Source: DASQHM01 sp035632095 (lineage in GTDB: Bacteria; Pseudomonadota; Alphaproteobacteria; Ferrovibrionales; Ferrovibrionaceae). From it: a DNA stretch of 23,473 bases. The DNA is taken from the NCBI GenBank assembly GCA_035632095.1, contig DASQHM010000195.1:1-23473 (forward strand). The letters are read 5' to 3'. Below the pieces are notes generated by a model, which worked only from the letters and a program-made list of their open reading frames with translations, did no database searches and had not been told where the DNA came from. This document shows positions 21,529-23,473 of the stretch, one piece after another; the first letter of the stretch is position 1; each line of letters begins with the position of its first letter. The position numbers and the translations under genes are program-made.

Positions 21529-23111
21529 TGCCGGAGGACGAGCAAACCGCGGAAGCCCGGTTCGCCGCCGCGCTGGCCCTGCACCGGCAGGGCCAACTGG
21601 CCGCGGCGGCGGACGCCTATAGCGAAGCGCTCAAGCTCGAACCCGGATTGATCGGCGCCCGAATCAATCGCGGGGCCTGCCTGCGCTCGCTCGGCCGCAC
21701 GGCCGAGGCGCTGGCCGAATTGCGCGATACGGCCCGCCGCGCACCCACGGTCGGCGTCGTGCATCTGTCGCTGAGCCAAGTCCTGAGCGACCTCGGTAGC
21801 ACCGCCGATGCGCTGGCCGAAGCGGAACTTGCCGCGGCGCTCGATCCCGCCAACGCCGCCGCGCAACTCAACCTGGGCCAGCGCCTCGCCGATGCCGGAA
21901 GAATCGAGGCGGCGATCCCGCCGATCACGCGGTCGACGTCGCTTGCACCGCAGATGATCGAGGCCTGGTCGGAGCTGGCGAACGCGTTGACCCGCGCGGA
22001 TCGGCTCGAGGAAGCGCTAGTCGCAAGCGAGCGCGCCTTGAAGCTCTCCCCGGATCATGCGGATGCGCTGTCGACCTACGGAAATATCGAGCGCGAGCTG
22101 GGCCGCTTCGAAGATGCTTTCGCGACGCATTTGCGCGCCCTCGCCCTGAAGCCTGCATCGCCGGAGATCGCCTGGAACTTCGCGCTCGCGGCGCTGACCG
22201 CCGGACATTACGGCAGCGGCTGGATCCACTTCGACCGCCGCCTGGAATGCCGCGGCGCCCTGGTGCGAAGCTATGCGCAGGACCGCTGGGACGGCCGGGC
22301 GCCTCTCGACCGCAAGACCGTGTTCGTCTATCCCGAGCTCGGCTTCGGCGACACCATTCACTTTGTGCGCTTCGCCCCCATCCTGAAGCAACGGGGCGCA
22401 AGACGCTTGATCGTCGAAGTCCAGGCGCCGCTGGTCCCGCTGATCGCACGAATGCCCGGCATCGACCAGGTGATCGGGCCGAAGGAGACGCCGCCGCCGT
22501 TCGATTTCCATCTGCCGCTGATCAGCTTGCTGCCCGCCCTCGACATTCGCCCCGAAACCGTATTGCCCGCCGAGGGCTATCTGACAGCGCCGGCAAAGGA
22601 ACGGCCCGAGATCGCCGCCGCGTTGCGCCGCCCGCCGCACGATGCGTTGACGGTCGGACTGGTCTGGTCGGGGGACATGAGCCGAAGTTTCGGCGCCAAG
22701 CGATCCGTGCCGGTGCTCGATTTGCTCGAGGCGGTGAACATTCCGGGCGTCGCTCCATTCCTCCTTCAGAAGGAACGCAGCGCCGGCGATGCCGAAGTCA
22801 TTCGGATGCACAAATCGGCGATCGACCTGGCGCCCTGGCTCGGCGATTTCGACGACACGGCCTGGGCCGTCAGCCAGCTCGACCTGGTGATCAGCGTGGA
22901 CACGGCGGTCGCGCATCTTGCCGGCGCGCTCGGCATACCGGTCTGGCTCCTGCTGCGATACGCCCGCGACTGGCGATACCCCGTGACGCATGAGGAAAGC
23001 CCCTGGTACGAGAGCATGCGCCTGGTGCCGCAAACGCGGCGGGGCGACTGGTCCGATGCATTGGGTGAAGTGCGCGAAGCGCTGGCGGCATTGGCCGCGG
23101 AAGGCGGCTAA
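21528..23111 (+). CDS. TPR-repeat protein with GT9/GT41-like glycosyltransferase domain
   Basis: 527 residues. The N-terminal half (about 5-215) is a row of tetratricopeptide repeats, each with the A-x-L-P spacing (for example AYSEALKLEPGLIGARINRG, ASERALKLSPDHADAL). The C-terminal half (about 225-520) is a GT-B-like glycosyltransferase fold as in TPR-containing family 9/41 relatives: VFVYPELGFGDTIHFVRF, the VGLVWSG strand, LAPWLGDFDDTAWAVSQLDLVISVDTAVAHLAGALG with the phosphate-binding region, and the WRYPVTHEESPWYESMRL end. No signal peptide. Acceptor and sugar are unknown; related proteins are linked to cell-surface polysaccharide or protein glycosylation. The ATG at 21528 overlaps the SDR stop, so translation is probably coupled; this is preferred to the earlier in-frame ATG at 21495. 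Confidence 0.9.
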   Translation: MPEDEQTAEARFAAALALHRQGQLAAAADAYSEALKLEPGLIGARINRGACLRSLGRTAEALAELRDTARRAPTVGVVHLSLSQVLSDLGSTADALAEAELAAALDPANAAAQLNLGQRLADAGRIEAAIPPITRSTSLAPQMIEAWSELANALTRADRLEEALVASERALKLSPDHADALSTYGNIERELGRFEDAFATHLRALALKPASPEIAWNFALAALTAGHYGSGWIHFDRRLECRGALVRSYAQDRWDGRAPLDRKTVFVYPELGFGDTIHFVRFAPILKQRGARRLIVEVQAPLVPLIARMPGIDQVIGPKETPPPFDFHLPLISLLPALDIRPETVLPAEGYLTAPAKERPEIAAALRRPPHDALTVGLVWSGDMSRSFGAKRSVPVLDLLEAVNIPGVAPFLLQKERSAGDAEVIRMHKSAIDLAPWLGDFDDTAWAVSQLDLVISVDTAVAHLAGALGIPVWLLLRYARDWRYPVTHEESPWYESMRLVPQTRRGDWSDALGEVREALAALAAEGG

Positions 23112-23180
23112 CGGCGTTCCGGGCCGCTCTCCAGGGGAGCGCCAGCTCTCGGCGGTTTCGCGCGGTGGCCGTGAAGGGAT

Positions 23181-23195
23181 ATGTTGGTCGAACAT
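23181..23195. promoter_or_regulatory. Small dyad upstream of the pentapeptide-repeat gene
   Basis: ATGTT-GGTCG-AACAT, two 5-bp arms, about 50 bp before the likely ATG at 23246. Possible operator of the pentapeptide gene, but short enough to arise by chance; it would be inside the coding region if the GTG at 23171 is the true start. Confidence 0.15.
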
Positions 23196-23245
23196 TTGAT
23201 GGTTCTAGCGCACTATTGGCACCAGATGCCGTCAGCCATGCCGAC

Positions 23246-23473
23246 ATGAGCCCGGAAACGCGCCCCATAGGCCACGTTCAGCCGCTGGATGCGGAATTGC
23301 AAGCGCTCCTGGCGCAGCATAAGACCTATGTCAATTCCCGCGGCAAGCAGGGCAAGCTTGCCGATCTTACGGGCGCAGACCTTACCGGCGCCGATCTCTC
23401 GGGCATCGATTTGCGGGGCGCCACGCTCCGATATGCGCGACTCGACAACGCCAATCTGCTTCGGGCCAACCTG
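23246..23473 (+). CDS. Pentapeptide-repeat protein, N-terminal part (cut by window end)
   Basis: 76 codons visible. The first 40 residues (MSPETRPIGHVQPLDAELQA...) form a short helical lead-in, LLAQHKTYVNSRGKQGKLAD, then pentapeptide repeats of the A(D/N)LxG kind begin: ADLTG-ADLTG-ADLSG-IDLRG-ATLRY-ARLDN-ANLLR-ANL. Such repeats fold into a right-handed quadrilateral beta-helix; roles vary and are mostly unknown outside the gyrase-protecting Qnr/MfpA proteins. The start is uncertain: the ATG at 23246 has no good ribosome site, and the frame stays open upstream to a GTG at 23171, which would add 25 residues. Confidence 0.8.
   Translation, partial: MSPETRPIGHVQPLDAELQALLAQHKTYVNSRGKQGKLADLTGADLTGADLSGIDLRGATLRYARLDNANLLRANL

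Noticed and set aside
1..23473. CRISPR array, prophage, toxin-antitoxin or defence island
   Set aside because: No regularly spaced repeats, phage structural genes, transposases or recognisable toxin/defence families were seen on either strand.

Overview
The window reads as chromosomal DNA of a high-GC alphaproteobacterium. The order is uncertain; Hyphomicrobiales/Rhizobiales or Rhodospirillales relatives fit best. The grounds are the gene content (sdhE-mfd operon, recG with a DUF502 gene, PleD-like REC-REC-GGDEF protein, TRAP carboxylate-type transporter, short rhizobial-style orphan proteins) and a pair of CTTCGACA-type palindromic repeats of a kind common in this class. No phage, insertion sequence, CRISPR array or plasmid feature was seen. 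Genes are dense on both strands and most gaps are under 200 bp.

Region 1 (1-3.4 kb): the start of a PEP-CTERM surface protein gene with a good sigma-54-type promoter, a small orphan protein, tRNA-Ser(UGA), an exported single-cysteine MsrA, a 68-residue orphan preceded by a CRP/FNR-like dyad, and an SDR oxidoreductase. Region 2 (3.5-5.6 kb): a PleD-like protein whose two receiver domains and GGDEF active site have all lost their catalytic residues while the c-di-GMP inhibitory site is intact, then a FrnE/DsbA-type thiol oxidoreductase. Region 3 (5.5-9.4 kb): two palindromic repeats, then mfd and sdhE in an overlapping minus-strand operon.

Region 4 (9.4-16.0 kb): a SnoaL-like secreted protein, a 51-residue helical protein, a complete DctP-DctQ-DctM TRAP uptake system with a Tat-exported binding protein, a class III (glutathione-type) alcohol dehydrogenase following dctM directly, and a convergent aldehyde dehydrogenase behind a strong hairpin. 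This block sits between sdhE and recG, which are divergent neighbours in many alphaproteobacteria as I recall, so it looks like a catabolic insert into a conserved DNA-repair locus. Import by TRAP, then alcohol and aldehyde oxidation, is the natural reading, but the substrate cannot be named.

Region 5 (16.0-18.9 kb): recG, overlapping tail-to-tail with a DUF502 membrane protein gene. Region 6 (19.1-20.7 kb): a type III polyketide synthase translationally coupled to an ICMT-family membrane methyltransferase, resembling the BpsA-BpsB alkylpyrone pair. Region 7 (20.8 kb-end): an NAD-type SDR coupled to a TPR/glycosyltransferase-like protein, then the start of a pentapeptide-repeat protein cut by the window end.

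The observations most worth following are the catalytically dead PleD-like protein with an intact I-site, the sigma-54 promoter on the PEP-CTERM gene, the two-gene type III PKS locus, and the TRAP/dehydrogenase block between sdhE and recG.
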